A stretch of DNA of 64,000 nucleotides from Tricholomella constricta. Taxonomy: Eukaryota > Basidiomycota > Agaricomycetes > Agaricales > Lyophyllaceae. Position 1 is the first letter of the stretch; each line of letters opens with the position of its first letter. A model generated the notes under the pieces. That model had not been told where the DNA came from, ran no database searches, and saw only the letters and a program-made list of their open reading frames with translations. Of the stretch, positions 44,661 to 56,580 are shown piece after piece. The stretch spans positions 215,659 to 279,658 of the forward strand of contig JAACJP010000049.1 of assembly GCA_013368375.1 (NCBI GenBank). The letters run 5' to 3'. The translations under genes and the position numbers were made by a program.

Positions 44661-45530
44661 CTGTCCCCATTATTTCGACCTCCCAATCCTTTACTTGTCG
44701 TCGTATTACCGTCCCCTCATTGTCCAATTCTGTAGTGGGACATCCTCTATTGGCATCACATTATCTTTTGGCCAGGGTATGCGTCGTTGGGGCAGCTTTG
44801 AGCTCCGGTAAGCAGCACATATTAGAACTGAGATGTAGAGCTCACAGATTCGCCGCCACCAGGTCCTCGAACGCCACGGCTCATCACCTACAGGTGCACG
44901 CATGTTGTAGGGAGATGATGGAGCGAGAGAGGGAACAATACTGACCCAAGCAGGTATGTGGCCATCTCCGGCGGTGCGTACACATGACTGACTGCATTCT
45001 ATCTCATAGAACTAAGCAGAAGGCACGACTGAGATGCGTAACAAGCACGTAGATATCCAGGCAACGTGTCATCTCGGGGACTCTTGGGGCGGCGCTGTGG
45101 GGTGCATGATGATGGGTATTGTCCTTTAGGACTCAAGGTGCGCATTACAACCGTATGTATGCAATCAATGACATTGACAAATGCTACAGAGTCGACAAAC
45201 GAGATACAGACGCAGGCTTATGGCAGGGATACGAAGGGAGGGAGACAGGGAAGGATATCGACACAAGCAAGCTGGTGCGCATCTTCAGCGGCGCAGACGG
45301 ATGACAGACTACGCTCCACTTGGAAACGAAGCAAAACGCGCTGGGGCATAGCAAGCACACCCACACGTCGGCCGACGCATCGTCTCAGGCACTTGCAAGG
45401 CAGGGTTGTGAGGTCGGGAGCACGCGCTGTGGGGCGCATAAGGATGGGTATTATCCTTCAGCACTCTCGAGTAAGCATACATCCACATCCATCCGCTACG
45501 TTTCCATTTTCACGTCTCTCAACTAAAGCC
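44661..45530. other. unassigned
   Basis: No gene is recognised. The sequences near 45,060-45,130 and 45,405-45,455 share gtgggg(t/c)gcat(g/a)a(t/g)gatgggtattgtcctt-like words and look like a diverged direct repeat about 340 bp apart. Confidence 0.35.
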
Positions 45531-45535
45531 TCAAC

Positions 45536-46510
45536 GTGCGCGCGACGATTGGTATCTACCGCCAGTTGCATGCCTTTCTCGATGTCGCCGACGCCGCCTC
45601 ACTCGTCTCCGCGCCTCTCTCTGTTGCGCCAACCGCTCCAGCATCGACAATTTCCTTTACCACAGCCTCCATCACCACCACCGCGCCCACCCTTGTCTCC
45701 TCGTCGTCTCCCACCACCCCCGGAGCATCACGACCCCAAGACCCCTTCATCGACCCGCATTCCACTCCGGTATCTAGAACTCAGGATGCCTCTGTCGAAA
45801 CACAGCAGCAGCAGTAGCAACAGCCCCGAAGGCGCCTGTTGTGCCTGCGGCATCTACGAGCATGTGCGACTTTGAATGTCAAGTCGGCGTCGACGAGGCC
45901 GCAGCAGGGCCATGGTCAGAGCCAGAGTCAGAATCAGGGTGGGGGCTCGATGTCTGCAGCCGAGGGAGCGTGGTGCAGTCCTTTGGCGTGGTACGGCGCG
46001 GTGGCTCCGACGGCTGTGTCTGTGGCGGGCGGTGTTGAGAGGTCTGTGTCTGTGCCTGGGCAGGGGAGGGAAATGGAGAAGGAGCAGGAAAGGCGCAGCT
46101 CACGCAGGCGGAAGTTGTCAAGGAGGTGCTGCTGGCGCAGGAGGGATCTGAGGCACAGCCAAAGCTAGAGGAGCGGAGGCAGGAGGAGGAGGAGAGGGGG
46201 CTAGGCGGGAGCCGGAAGTGAACCGGGTGGAGCTGACGAAAGCGACGAACTGGTCAGGGATCGATGTCCCTTATCACGAAGATCACCATGGCCGGGCCTG
46301 GACGAGACTGGGATGGAGGTATGGATGTTAATCAATATGGGGGCCAGGTGGGGGTTTCTGCTCCTCCTGCTGCTAATGTGGAGGAGGAGGAGGAGGAGAT
46401 GCACGGGAGGTCACGGAATGTGGAGAGGGGTTAGAGAGCAGAGAGGGCGCGGTGGTAGAGGGGTTGACGCGAACTCAAAGGGGGCCGATGAAGCTTACTT
46501 ACGAGAAGCA
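45536..46510 (+). pseudogene. GC-rich gene remnant, partly duplicated at 48.3 kb
   Basis: Plus-strand pieces include a Ser/Thr/Pro-rich frame (45,536-45,817), WSGIDVPYHEDHHGRAWTR near 46,250 and VGVSAPPAANVEEEEEEMHG near 46,350-46,400. The stretch 46,360-46,500 (gaggaggag...cacgggagg...gtggtagaggggttgac...gaggccgatgaag type) is repeated in diverged form at 48,370-48,520. No complete frame exists and no family is recognised. Confidence 0.35.
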
Positions 46511-46625
46511 GGTGGTGGCGCTTGCGAGACCCTCGTCAAGCGAGATGGACAATTAGAACTGCCTCAATTTTATAGTGTACATATATCAACAATGTATTAT
46601 GGAGCACTGAGTGTGTGGTGATACG

Positions 46626-46735
46626 ACGTGCACGGCGCCCTCAGTGAGGGCGCCAAATGCTTAGTCATTCAACAATATTTCGAACTCGCCATCACCTTGT
46701 CCGAGTCGGCACCCTCAGTGAGGGTGCCGCATCGA
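46626..46735 (-). repeat. two solitary palindromes, reverse orientation
   Basis: Copies near 46,632 and 46,711 have the centre CTCAGTGAG, i.e. they are on the minus strand relative to the arrays. The first reads gtgcac then GCGCCCTCAGTGAGGGCGC: both arms carry the same compensating change (A-T pair to G-C). The second is the unchanged sequence. Confidence 0.9.
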
Positions 46736-48580
46736 TCTCTGGCAGAAGCGAGATGGTGTCGGTTCGAGTGGCCAATGCCGGTCACCGCCTCCTGCCATTC
46801 TGCTGACCGCACTGTACTTATTGTCCAACTCGATGCGACACTGAAAGACCTTGCAACGGTAAGATGACTTGTTCCTCTTCCAATTTATTGCTCTCTGCTA
46901 ATACCGGGTATGTAGTGACTGTATCGAGACGTAGAGTCTAGGGTGGAGATGTCGCGGAGGAATGGAAATGTTGGCAGTGCCGCCATTCTCAACATCGCAG
47001 CCACTGCAGAACTAGTGTCCCCGCCATCGACGGTTCCAACCCCTCCCGTCGCAAACGTCGAGCCTTTGCCATGCCCACTTCACCCTTCACGACCGACAGC
47101 GACCCGACATCATCGCCGTCGACATCGGCGACCCCTTCCCGCGTCCCATCACATCTGACATCTCCCCGCCGCCTTCACCCACGAGCAGCTCCGCCGCACC
47201 GCTGCCCCCTAGCATACGCCATCCACACCACCACTCTCCGCCACCATCACCATCATCCCCAGCGTCGTCGGCCTGCTCAACGATTACACCCACCTCGGCG
47301 TTCCCAAGCTATTCTTCCACCTGCTTCGCCACCCCTCGACGACCGCATCACAGGCGACTATGCCCGATTCGTAAGGAGTGGCTGCCGTCCTAATGCTGTC
47401 CTGCGCCCTGTCTCGTTCCCCCGCTCCCGTGCCCGCCCACCACCACCAACACAAACGAAGCCTCAGAAGAGACCGAAAACCTCGGCCAAAGCCCCCGAAC
47501 TCGAGTTGAATAAGGGAAGGGGAGGGAGACAGAGGAGGGCTTCGGTCCGCTGGTGGGCACGCACCTTTGGAGGGGGGTCAGGATGCAGGATCGGGTGGTA
47601 TGGTTTGGAGGGCTGGGATTGGGACGAAGCGCTGGATGGATCCGGAGGAGACGGAGGTTGAACGAGAGGAGTCGGAGCGCAGGCTTAGGATGTGGGCAGA
47701 TGATGAGGCGATATGTATACGGCGTCTGAAGAGGTTTGTGTTCATTTTTCTTGAATTTTCCCCTCCGACTTCTAACAGTTCATTGCAGCCCCACAACCAG
47801 ACGAAGATACGGAGACGGAGACGGAGGATACGATGCCGGCCAAGATGCGCAAGCGCCGAATCCACTGTGAGGCGGAGGTGCTCAAGGAGGCTGTCGGAGC
47901 CGCTGGGGGGCGCCCCCACCAAGAACTCGCAATTGCATTAGGACCCGCATGCAAGCAGGGTGCGTTCTCTCATCGTGACGTCTTTTCTCCTCTTGCTAAT
48001 GGTAACGTCAACCTTGTCATCTGTAGCACGTCCACAACCACTACACCACCACCCAGGTCGGGATCGACATCCCCGCGGGCCACGACGACGACGTCAGCAG
48101 CAGCAGCTGGCGCCCCACCGCAGTCAACACCCCGACCCAGCCACGAACGACACCTACACTGCAGCCCATGCGTGCGGACAGCGCCGTTGCCAACCACTAC
48201 TTCCCCATATACCACCTCCACAACAACGACTTCCCCCACCAGCTCGATCACCACTGCCGCCACCGGCGAGGCTGTCACCGCAAACGCTTTCGCATGTCTC
48301 CGTCCTGACGCAGGTGCCCGTGCCTGAGCCCGTGGCGGCGGCGTCGTCGTCGAGGGCTCTGCGCTGATGAGGACGAGGTGCAGGTGGGGGATGACGCTCC
48401 TGCTGCTCCTGTGAAGGATGAGGTGACACACGGGAGGGCATAGAATGGGGAGAAGGAAAAGGGAGTGCGTGGTGGTGGAGGGGTTGGCGGAAACGTGAAC
48501 AGAGGCCGATGAAGTTCACCAGGGAGCCCCACCGCCGTCTCGTCTCCAGGTTTCGTGACCACCCTCACGGCGGTGGCGGC
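46736..48580. other. unassigned GC-rich, gene-remnant type
   Basis: Serine/proline/histidine-coding frames are open on both strands. A donor/acceptor pair is suggested at 47,735-47,790. The part 48,370-48,520 duplicates 46,360-46,500. The first 100 bases share words with the end of the dispersed element at 24,720-24,780. Confidence 0.3.
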
Positions 48581-48589
48581 AGTGACGCT

Positions 48590-48990
48590 GGAATGGGATC
48601 TCGCCTCTCGTCGCTCAAATCGTTCACCAGCCGGTTCACGCTCAGCATCCCACTCCTTGGTCGCCCAAAGCTTCCGCTGGACAAGGCGGTGGCTACGGTA
48701 AATTTGAAGGAAGGGGGAGGGGTCCCAGATGAGTATGTTGCTCTTTATTCGTTATTCTCATTCGTGGCTGATGGCTTTTTGGTATATAGAACTTCAGGAT
48801 GCGCCTGTCGAAAACACAACGAACCCCGAACGCGCACATTCTTTCGAAACTACCAATCCCGCCGACTCTGCACCTCCACACACGCCCGAAGCTTCCGCTG
48901 AGGAATCTTAGCCCCGGCTCCGTCCTCGAGCACGCCGAGGCGCCTCCCTCTTCATCCACGCAGCCCTCGTCTCCATCTTCGTACTCCTGA
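48590..48990 (+). pseudogene. fragment of unknown gene family, copy 2 (SRFTLSIPLLGRP)
   Basis: The exon GMGSRLSSLKSFTSRFTLSI, PLLGRPKLPLDKAVATV is followed by an intron of about 95-100 nt ending ATATAG near 48,789 and an exon starting ELQDAPVENTTNPERAHSFE. It is homologous to the minus-strand copy at 4,063-4,600. Low-complexity Ser/Pro/Glu sequence follows. Function is unknown, and the downstream exons at 49.5-51 kb may belong to the same gene. Confidence 0.45.
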
Positions 48991-49489
48991 TGGGTCTACG
49001 TAGGCTGAGGCTGGAGGCCCTCCGCCGCCACTGCGACTCCAGTCCCCCTGCCCCTTTCCATAGCGTGTCTGCTTCCGCTTCGGCTTCCGCTGCGCCATCC
49101 AGGCCGGAGTCCCGTCAAACCTGAATGCTGTGCAGGTTGCTGGTCGTGACGCGGCTTGGACTGCAATGGCAAGGCAACGACGGCGACGCTAACGATGGTG
49201 AAGTCTGGGGGGTCACAGCCGCACGTACACGCCCACATCCACGAACAAGCGCACGCGCATGCACATGTACATTTATGCATGGCTCTCCCTTATAGCCACG
49301 GCCATAGCTACATCCACTCACACCCCCATGCTCATGCACCCGCTTCCTCCGCTAGCACGAGCACGAGGATGAGCACCACTGGCGCCTCCGCGTCCCCTCG
49401 ACTACTCCCTCCCAACATCCTCCACCAATACCATCTCCACCGCCATCTCGACGAGGAAGCCGAATCCGAATCTGAAGGCGAAGACGAAA

Positions 49490-51115
49490 TGGAAGCCCTT
49501 TCCTGATTCACAGCTGAACGACATACAGGCGCAGCTTGAGGAACGAAGGGATCGGGTGCAGGATCGCAGCAGGACGCGAGTGCAAATGCGGGTGCGATTC
49601 TGGGCGTTGAGTTCTTCAACGACGCCACGCGCGTCATCGGCGGCGCCGGGGCGCTCCTGTGGGAATACCACGAGAGCATTGTCGAGGCGACGAAGTGCCA
49701 GCTGCAGGAACTTGTGGACTGACGCAAGGGGCAGCCGAACCGCGCCGCAGCAGATCTGAACTCGGAGGGCGGCGACAAGGAGGAGATGACGCTGTTGGAC
49801 GATATTGAGGACTTTGCACTGGAATTTATGGCCCGCATGGATCCGATCCACCCCCTGCTCGTCCATGCAGGCGGGAGGTAAAGACGATTCGGAGAGACAG
49901 ACCGTGATGCAGGGGAAGGTAGTGCAGCGTGCTGGCATGTCAGAGAACAAGGCGACAGTGAGTATATGCATCCAACGCTTCGTCCCTTCCTCTCTTTCCT
50001 TTGCCAACAGCCGTTTACCCCATCGCCCTTATTCTTGCTCTGATTGACTCTTTTTCGTCTAGTGTTTGAGGTGAATCAACTCGTACGGCCTCGCCGCGGA
50101 TATCATCGAGGGCTGGGACATGGATGAAGACATGCTTACAGGCGCAAGTAGAATGCAGAGCGCTCGAAGGAGGCTGCCGGATCCATGGCGGCGTCCCTGG
50201 GCTTCGTCAGAACATTGCAGGGAAGAGTATCCTGTTCAAGGTTCGTCTCGTTTCCTGTCCCATTCGTTTCACTCCTTTACTCTCGCCTTACCGCCCCTCC
50301 ATCCATTCGCCTTCGTACCACCCAAACTACTGCTAATATCTCCTCATTTTCCACAGGGATTTGTCGCTCCCATAGCTCGCAAATTCGCCGTGCAGAGGCA
50401 TCGGCTTTTCCTCCGAATCCTCCCCACGCCCAAGGCAATGCATGTCTTCCAGGCCATCGCGCACCGTCATTTTCTGCAGGTTACTCCCTCTCGTGCACGC
50501 TGCGCTCGCCAAGCTCGCACTGTATGGTGAGGGCGCCGCAGGTTTGGACTCGCAGAAGGAGAAGGAACTAGGGGAAGGCGAACTGAAAGACAAGTATGAA
50601 GGCGGCGCAAACAAGTACTGGCAATTGGTGGCTTGCACGGTTCCTCGAGGACGTTTGTGTTTGCAGTTGGTAGCATACCCGGTGCGTCCTTCGTTGCTTC
50701 TCGTTCAATGTCTCTTTTTGTCCTTTCCTGCTCCTGTTATCATCTCATGGCCGTTTCCATCTATTGCTCGCAGGACCATCACCATGCCCAAAGCCGAGGT
50801 GGAGAAAGGCGCCGAGGAAGCGTTCCGCGCCATCTTCGAATACCAATGTCGAGCTCCACCACTCACTTCGTGTACCATGCAGATACAACCTACGTACGCG
50901 TTTGCTGGAGTCGTCATCGAGACTCCTTCACTTCGTTACTTGCCACCGTCTATTTGCGCTCCATCCCGTTTCTCGCTCATGTCCTCGTCGTGTCAGATGC
51001 GGAGCGTACTGAGCGAGGAAGAATCGGAATCGGGCCCTCCTTTGTATCGCTCGACATTGCATGTCCCAAACGTAAACGTGTGGGAATGTAGGGAGGTTTC
51101 TCATATGTAGACCAC
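49490..51115 (+). pseudogene. decayed multi-exon gene, unknown function
   Basis: Exon-like plus-strand pieces follow one another: AQLEERRDRVQ; GAILGVEFFNDATRVIGGAG with ALLWEYHESIVEATKCQLQE; DKEEMTLLDDIEDFALEFMA; YGLAADIIEGWDMDEDML; LLPLVHAALAKLALYGEGAA with ELGEGELKDKYEGGANKYWQ; and MPKAEVEKGAEEAFRAIF. Polypyrimidine-rich intervals with GT/AG ends separate several of them. An in-frame stop (CTGCAGGAACTTGTGGACTGA near 49,722) and frame changes show decay. The helical pieces suggest a large cytosolic protein, but no family is recognised. Confidence 0.45.
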
Positions 51116-52640
51116 TGGACATTCCGGCGGTCTGAATGGGCGCAGCGCGGGCAGGAACAGGAAGGACAGGGACAGGCGATTTTCAAAAGGGTGACGGAAA
51201 GATTTGCACACCTCTGCCTGCGCATCGAATTTGAAGTCACGCAGGTTGGACACGATGCGACTCCCTTTCATCCTCACCCTTAATCTTCGAACGTGGGCAC
51301 TGCGTCGCCGTTCGTCTCAGAACAGCGACCGGGCCCCACCCATGGTTACCCTGCATTTTGTCATTTTGGTGCCGGAATGGAATGTGCCCTCTGCTCGCAG
51401 GCGCGTTGTCGGCCATCGGTCTGTGATGATGCTCGAGTGCATGCTCTGGACGCGGGGCGCGCCCTTTTTTCTCAATGTGCGTGGACGCTGTGTTACCACG
51501 ACGGGCCACGTCCGCTGGTGAGAAGTCAGATGTTATTGAATGAGCACGCACGACAGAGGACTGGAGGTTTCCAGTGGGCTAGGGCAGGGCAGGGCAGCTT
51601 GACCTTCATTTCCTTAAGGGAGTTGTGCGTGTACAAATTTGCGGGCGCCATGTACGGGACATCTGTTTCTTGCCAGGCCCTGGCTCCTCAAGTACAACAC
51701 TTCTCTCAAATCACGACACGGTACGCAACATCGCACGTCATACACACAATACCCTGATTTACTAGGTTAGTCAATAGTTGTCTGCGTAGACGCTGTCCGA
51801 ATCCATGGATCGAGTCAAAGTATGGCTGAACTGAGTAAACGGTATTTGATATTAGCCGACGTGCCTGGACTGACTCTCATGTACACCCTTCTGGACACCC
51901 AAAGCCGCGCTGCAGTGCCTCAACGCGCACACACGACAGTCCCCACTCCATCGGTAACTGACTTGGGATACTGCCGCAACGCGTTCTGTGACAACCCTGT
52001 GCCCGCCATTTTGTACTCATGATTCTTCAGTTCTATGTGATGCAATGTAGTCAGTGCAAAATATACGCTGCCGATGATAACGATACACCTCCCTTTGTAA
52101 TCAACTCTCGAATATTCTGCATTGTCTGCACCTTCTGTCTGCATCGAATGCGCATCATAAGTCCCTAAATTTGCTGCCTGAGATTCTGTGCGAGCGATAT
52201 CATTGATGTTCGGACGTCGGCGCGCTGAGTGGTGGCGCCAGTGTGCAATGGGCATTGATTCAATAAATCATGAACATCAAAGCCTAATCATATTGCGCAC
52301 TTGCGTTCTCTGTTTCGGCCCTCTCATTCTCGCTGCGTGCGTCGTCAGCTGCTTAGCCAGGCTCGATCGCAAGTTACTCGAGGTTCAGCATGTATGTACA
52401 CAGGTACACAGCGGCGGCGGCTGTGTAGATACCGTATCATCAAGCCCAGCTTGTGTGTGTGGAGGTACGGCTGTGGCGGCTGCGGATGGTGTGGTGGGAG
52501 ACGTCGTACTTGTTAGTCCAGCCTGCAGCGAACATATATTCATAAGACTTACCTTTGAGCCGAGCTGTCTAGTGCGCGAACACATCCTGAAGTGCTGCTA
52601 AAGCCCTCCGCCCCACAAGAGATCCATTTTTCGTGCTAGT
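51116..52640. other. no recognisable gene
   Basis: Only short frames. The segment 52,170-52,310 resembles 3,100-3,250 (cattgattcaataaatc shared), a possible small dispersed repeat. Confidence 0.35.
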
Positions 52641-52643
52641 ATG

Positions 52644-53204
52644 TCAAGACGTGTTCAACGAGCATGCGGCTGTGCGAAGACGGATCACGTAGTATAGGTT
52701 AAAAACGAATGACGAGAGCTTCGAGCTCACCTTGGGTTGAGTGCAGCAGAGAAGTAAGTTGAAGTAGAATGCGAGAGCTGTTTGCGTTCGAAACGTTAAC
52801 GAGATTGGGTTGGATAGATTGAACGAAATAGAAGTGAACACACCGGTGATCTCATAAGATGCATATTTTGGCGCCTGGCATTTCGTCATCACGCTGGGGC
52901 GTGTTGCGTTGAAGGCGGAGAGTATGCGGCTGTGTGACAAAAGAAAGGCCGTTGTGGCAGTGTTGAAAGTGGAAGCATCGAGCGCACCTTGCGTGCTCGA
53001 GGGAGCGGCGACGATACAGAAACGTTGATAGAAGTCAAAGTAGACGGATGTACCACTGTTGCATCGAACATGTTTTGGGATGAGCTGCGTGTTTATTTGA
53101 ATGAGATATGAGGCAAACATTGTAAGCAACAGAAGGAAACGCACATACAATGCTGACAATTTGACGCCCTCAGTGAAGGTGCCGCGCACGTCATACCACC
53201 ACAC
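52644..53204 (-). CDS. uncharacterised open frame of 186 codons
   Basis: A minus-strand frame starting MWWYDVRGTFTEGVKLSALY has a hydrophobic segment YVRFLLLLTMFASYLIQIN and a Ser/Thr/Phe-rich remainder. The first codons overlap a solitary palindrome copy (near 53,164), which in this frame reads GTFTEG. No intron support and no family, so it may be a chance frame in AT-richer DNA. Confidence 0.2.
   Translation of the reverse strand: MWWYDVRGTFTEGVKLSALYVRFLLLLTMFASYLIQINTQLIPKHVRCNSGTSVYFDFYQRFCIVAAPSSTQGALDASTFNTATTAFLLSHSRILSAFNATRPSVMTKCQAPKYASYEITGVFTSISFNLSNPISLTFRTQTALAFYFNLLLCCTQPKVSSKLSSFVFNLYYVIRLRTAACSLNTS
53160..53192 (-). repeat. solitary palindrome, degenerate
   Basis: gacgccctcagtgaaggtgccgcgcac: reverse orientation, with two arm changes that weaken the stem. 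Confidence 0.75.
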
Positions 53205-54660
53205 TCTATGTCCTCAACACCTCCAAATGTTACCCAGCCCGCGCCTCCAGCCAGCCCTTCGAGAATGATGTCCAAGCATGGCTTGAGGGATCGCAGAGGG
53301 CGGTGGAGACGGTGTATCACTTGACTTTCAGGAGGCACGGGCAGTGCGGGGTTCATGCGCTGTGAGATTGGTCAGTCCAAATGGGCGTGTAGGACGGACG
53401 TACGAGCGGGACGGCAATGACTACGCGGATTCATGTCAGTCAATGGGTGATGGTAAATGGTAATGTACGCACAGTGCGGCCTGGGTCTGTGCGTTCCAGG
53501 CAATTCGGCCCTTCCAAGCCGGAACCTGCGCAAGTCCATTGATGCTGTCTGTCGCGCTCCACCTCGCCGTCCGCTGTGCTTCTGATGTGTTAGAATCTCA
53601 CTCTCACGTAATGAGCAACCAACTCCAAGAGCACGGAGCCTCAGTCATCAAATCCACCATCAACGCAACAAACTCAACTTTACCGAACCGACGGCGGATG
53701 CTGCATCAGGGTCACTCGAGATCTCAGGGCGGGTGGGAAGGTACAACGGCGATGCTACAACCTCGCAGACGTTGGACTTGGTGGGGACAGAGGCACCGAC
53801 GAGTAATGGGGGTGGGGCTAAGCGGGGTTGGGTTCAGGTCGGATTCTATCGCTCGATCGGTGAGTGCTTATGCCAATTGCTCTTATTACTTCGCCCATGA
53901 GCGACTCGTGTGCAGTGTATTGATATATTCGTGATCCAACTTAGCCTAATTACGCCACGTCGTACTAGTTCCGCCACCTCCTACGCGTTCACGAACGACA
54001 TTGCAGCCCAGTCGCCGCGAAGGGTGTTGGAAATCGGATGCCAGCGGATGATGGGAACGAGCAGGGGGGCACCCACCTCGACCATTGAATGTAGATCATA
54101 AGTGTATGGCGGTAGGTAAGTGTTTCTTCTACTTTCTCTCCAGAGATAACGTCAATCTTCTTTGTCCAACGTTTCTCATCTACTCAGCACGTACTTATTC
54201 CCATGCCAATCCTCAGCCTAACTGCACGTCTATGCATCTCGCCCCGTTCGCCGGCCCCACCCGCCGTTGTTTCAGTATACGGCAGCCTGCTGGACTAGGC
54301 GAACCTTGAAGATGGGCGCATTGAGGATGGGCGGTGAACGAAGGACCCGGCAAACGCTGAGATGAGAGAAGAATGCTTCAAGTGAGGCAACGAGGGCGGG
54401 GTGGGGGTGGGGTGGGGACCTTGGAAAGGTTAAGCTGGATCCGGGAGGAGAGCAGGCGTGCATGGGACGAGATGCGAATAACAGTCCAATTACAATGCGC
54501 ATGGCATGTCCCCAGCTGTTTACATCTACACTTTATACATTGTGTGCTGATGAGAATCGTGGGCCTACAGTGGCAGACCCCTGCGCGCAACTTGACCACT
54601 TCAAGGACGGCGATTGCACTCACCTACAGCTTCAATAGTAAAGCCTTCAGATCGTCTGCT
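53205..54660. other. unassigned
   Basis: Short plus-strand frames (53,539-53,934 among them) contain possible exons such as MSNQLQEHGASVIKSTINAT, without consistent splice partners. Confidence 0.3.
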
Positions 54661-54689
54661 TCCGCTACGGTTTTGAGCACGTTCAGTGG

Positions 54690-55185
54690 TTGGTTGATAC
54701 ACCATCTTGCTTCGTGACGCAACTGGAAAATTGCTGGCCTTCGATCGTGAGCATGGCTTCTGATGCTGAAGTTGAATCTGCTGACACTCATTCAATAGCG
54801 AGGTACTTTGCATGGGATGCGCCTGTAGTGCAGCCAGAGATCAACGGGCGCCAAAAGCTCGCGAACGTGGAGTTGTTTGGACGGCCATATGCCGATATCG
54901 AGAACGAGTATCGATGGATATACATGCAGAGGGATGTACCAGCACCGACCAGAATACCACCAACTACCCTGACCAAAGCTGAGATCAACGGCTGCACAGT
55001 GGCGGCGGCATTGGCGGCTAATGAGTTGGGGATGGTGGGGATGCGATGGTCCGTGTCGGAAGAAGGAAGGTCGGAGCAGTTTAAGGCACTGAAGGGATAT
55101 AATTCTGGCTGAAATTGAGCTTGCTCCAGAGACTGGTCCTCATCTTGTTCGGATAACGGAAGGCGGAAAGATCAAAGTCTGGGGA
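54690..55185 (+). pseudogene. unknown gene remnant with one frameshift
   Basis: A 140-codon frame reads smoothly from about 54,750 (ASDAEVESADTHSIARYFAW, LFGRPYADIENEYRWIYMQR, LTKAEINGCTVAAALAANE) to KALKGYNSG and a stop at 55,110. Two bases out of frame it continues AEIELAPETGPHLVRITEGG, KIKVWGTF. The two halves read as one protein interrupted by a single indel. The family is unknown. Confidence 0.4.
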
Positions 55186-55369
55186 ACGTTTGCTCGTTCG
55201 TTCCTCCGGGTGCGGACAACACTCTTCTGCTCACCCTATCTCTAATACATTGGATCCAGGTGATCGAAAACAGGCTGATCGTTTTCTACACGCTCCTACT
55301 CACACCAAACACATCTCCAACTGCCAAAGGGGGGCCCCAGCGCCGGAGTCAAAACCCTCCTCCGTCCAA

Positions 55370-55500
55370 AATCAGGTCTACCACCGTCGTCCCACGTCCT
55401 CTTTCCGTCGTCAAGGAAGTAAACGCGAGTTCATCAAGTTGTACATAATGGACCTCTCGTACGATAAGTATAGAGGTGTCTACACAAGTGCTATTAGTAT
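55370..55500 (+). pseudogene. possible GUF1/LepA-type GTPase fragment
   Basis: The piece REFIKLYIMDLSYDKYRGV resembles the segment that follows the G-domain in GUF1/LepA (EF-4) translational GTPases, where a D-S-x-YD-x-YRGV pattern is usual. A possible donor follows directly (gtgtctac). This is one short match only. The rest up to 55,790 is not recognised. Confidence 0.3.
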
Positions 55501-55989
55501 CTTATGCCGAGTCATGCTTCAAATTTCTCGTCCATCAGGCCGCTCATCTCCCTTTGCATTGCGTTGTTGGAATTGGTTTCGGTGTTTTTCCCAGGCCGTT
55601 CCCTCCTTATCCAGTATCTCTGGGTCTATTATCGACAAAAATGATCTCGACACCGCGCTCAACGTCCCCGATGACATGGGCGCAGCCTTCCCACTCCAAA
55701 TGCGTCAAAAAGGCGTGCACCGTCACGCCCACTAAGATTTTCCGGCCAAAGGAAGCCGTTCAAGCGCTAGGCTGCAAGTACTGGGTGACATGAAGGGGTG
55801 CAGGGAAAATTCTGGTTCTTGAAGGTTTAATTATGAATGTAAATAAGACAGAATTCAACCACAACTGAATAATGCACAGTCCTTCTGTAAAGATCTTAGT
55901 ATTATGGAGACCTTTGAGAACATATTTACAGTCTTAAGACAGTTGCTTCTCCATTCAGGTGGACAATGATCTCTGCGAGATCTGGTGCT

Positions 55990-56230
55990 GCTATTGCAGT
56001 GGAGCAGCCGAGCCCGAAGCCCCGAGCTTGTGCCCAAATTCAGAAGCCCCAATCACAGAACCCGAAGCCCCGAGCCTGTGCCCACTAAAGCCCAAAGCCC
56101 CGATCACATGCACAAAGCCCAAAGCCCGAAGCCCCGATCGTGCACAGAACCCGAAGCCCCGCAGTCCCGAGCCCATGCCCGAAGCACCCAGCACAAGCCT
56201 GTGCCCCGAGCCCACATTATGATCCCGGGT
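55990..56230 (+). repeat. GAAGCCCC minisatellite, composite repeat locus C
   Basis: Short version of the array (cccgaagccccgagcttgtg, aacccgaagccccgcagtcc), ending in gatcccgggttagtttggcagacatggg, as in locus B. Confidence 0.9.
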
Positions 56231-56239
56231 TAGTTTGGC

Positions 56240-56580
56240 AGACATGGGCACACCCTCACTGAGGGTGCCAGGCACATCTTTTTTATATACCATTCTCCAC
56301 ACATTTGGGGACATGTCCAAATTGCGGGCATGGGCACGCCCTCACTGAGGGTGCCGTGCATGCATGTCCAAATCAAATGCATATTGCGGGCATGGGCGCA
56401 CCCTCACTGAGGGTGCTGTGCATGTCGTTCTGCCTACCATTCTCTACACATTTGGGAGCATGTTCAAATTGCGGGCATGGGCACACCCTCACTGAGGGTG
56501 CTGTGTACACATGTCCAAATAAAATGCAAATTGCAGGCATGGGTGCACCCTCACTGAGGGTGCCATGCATACATGTCCAA
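56240..56580 (+). repeat. tandem array of 19-bp palindromes, locus C
   Basis: Five copies near 56,250, 56,338, 56,398, 56,486 and 56,545 in the common 60-95-bp repeating context, same orientation. A sixth at about 56,748 belongs to the first satellite unit. Confidence 0.9.
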
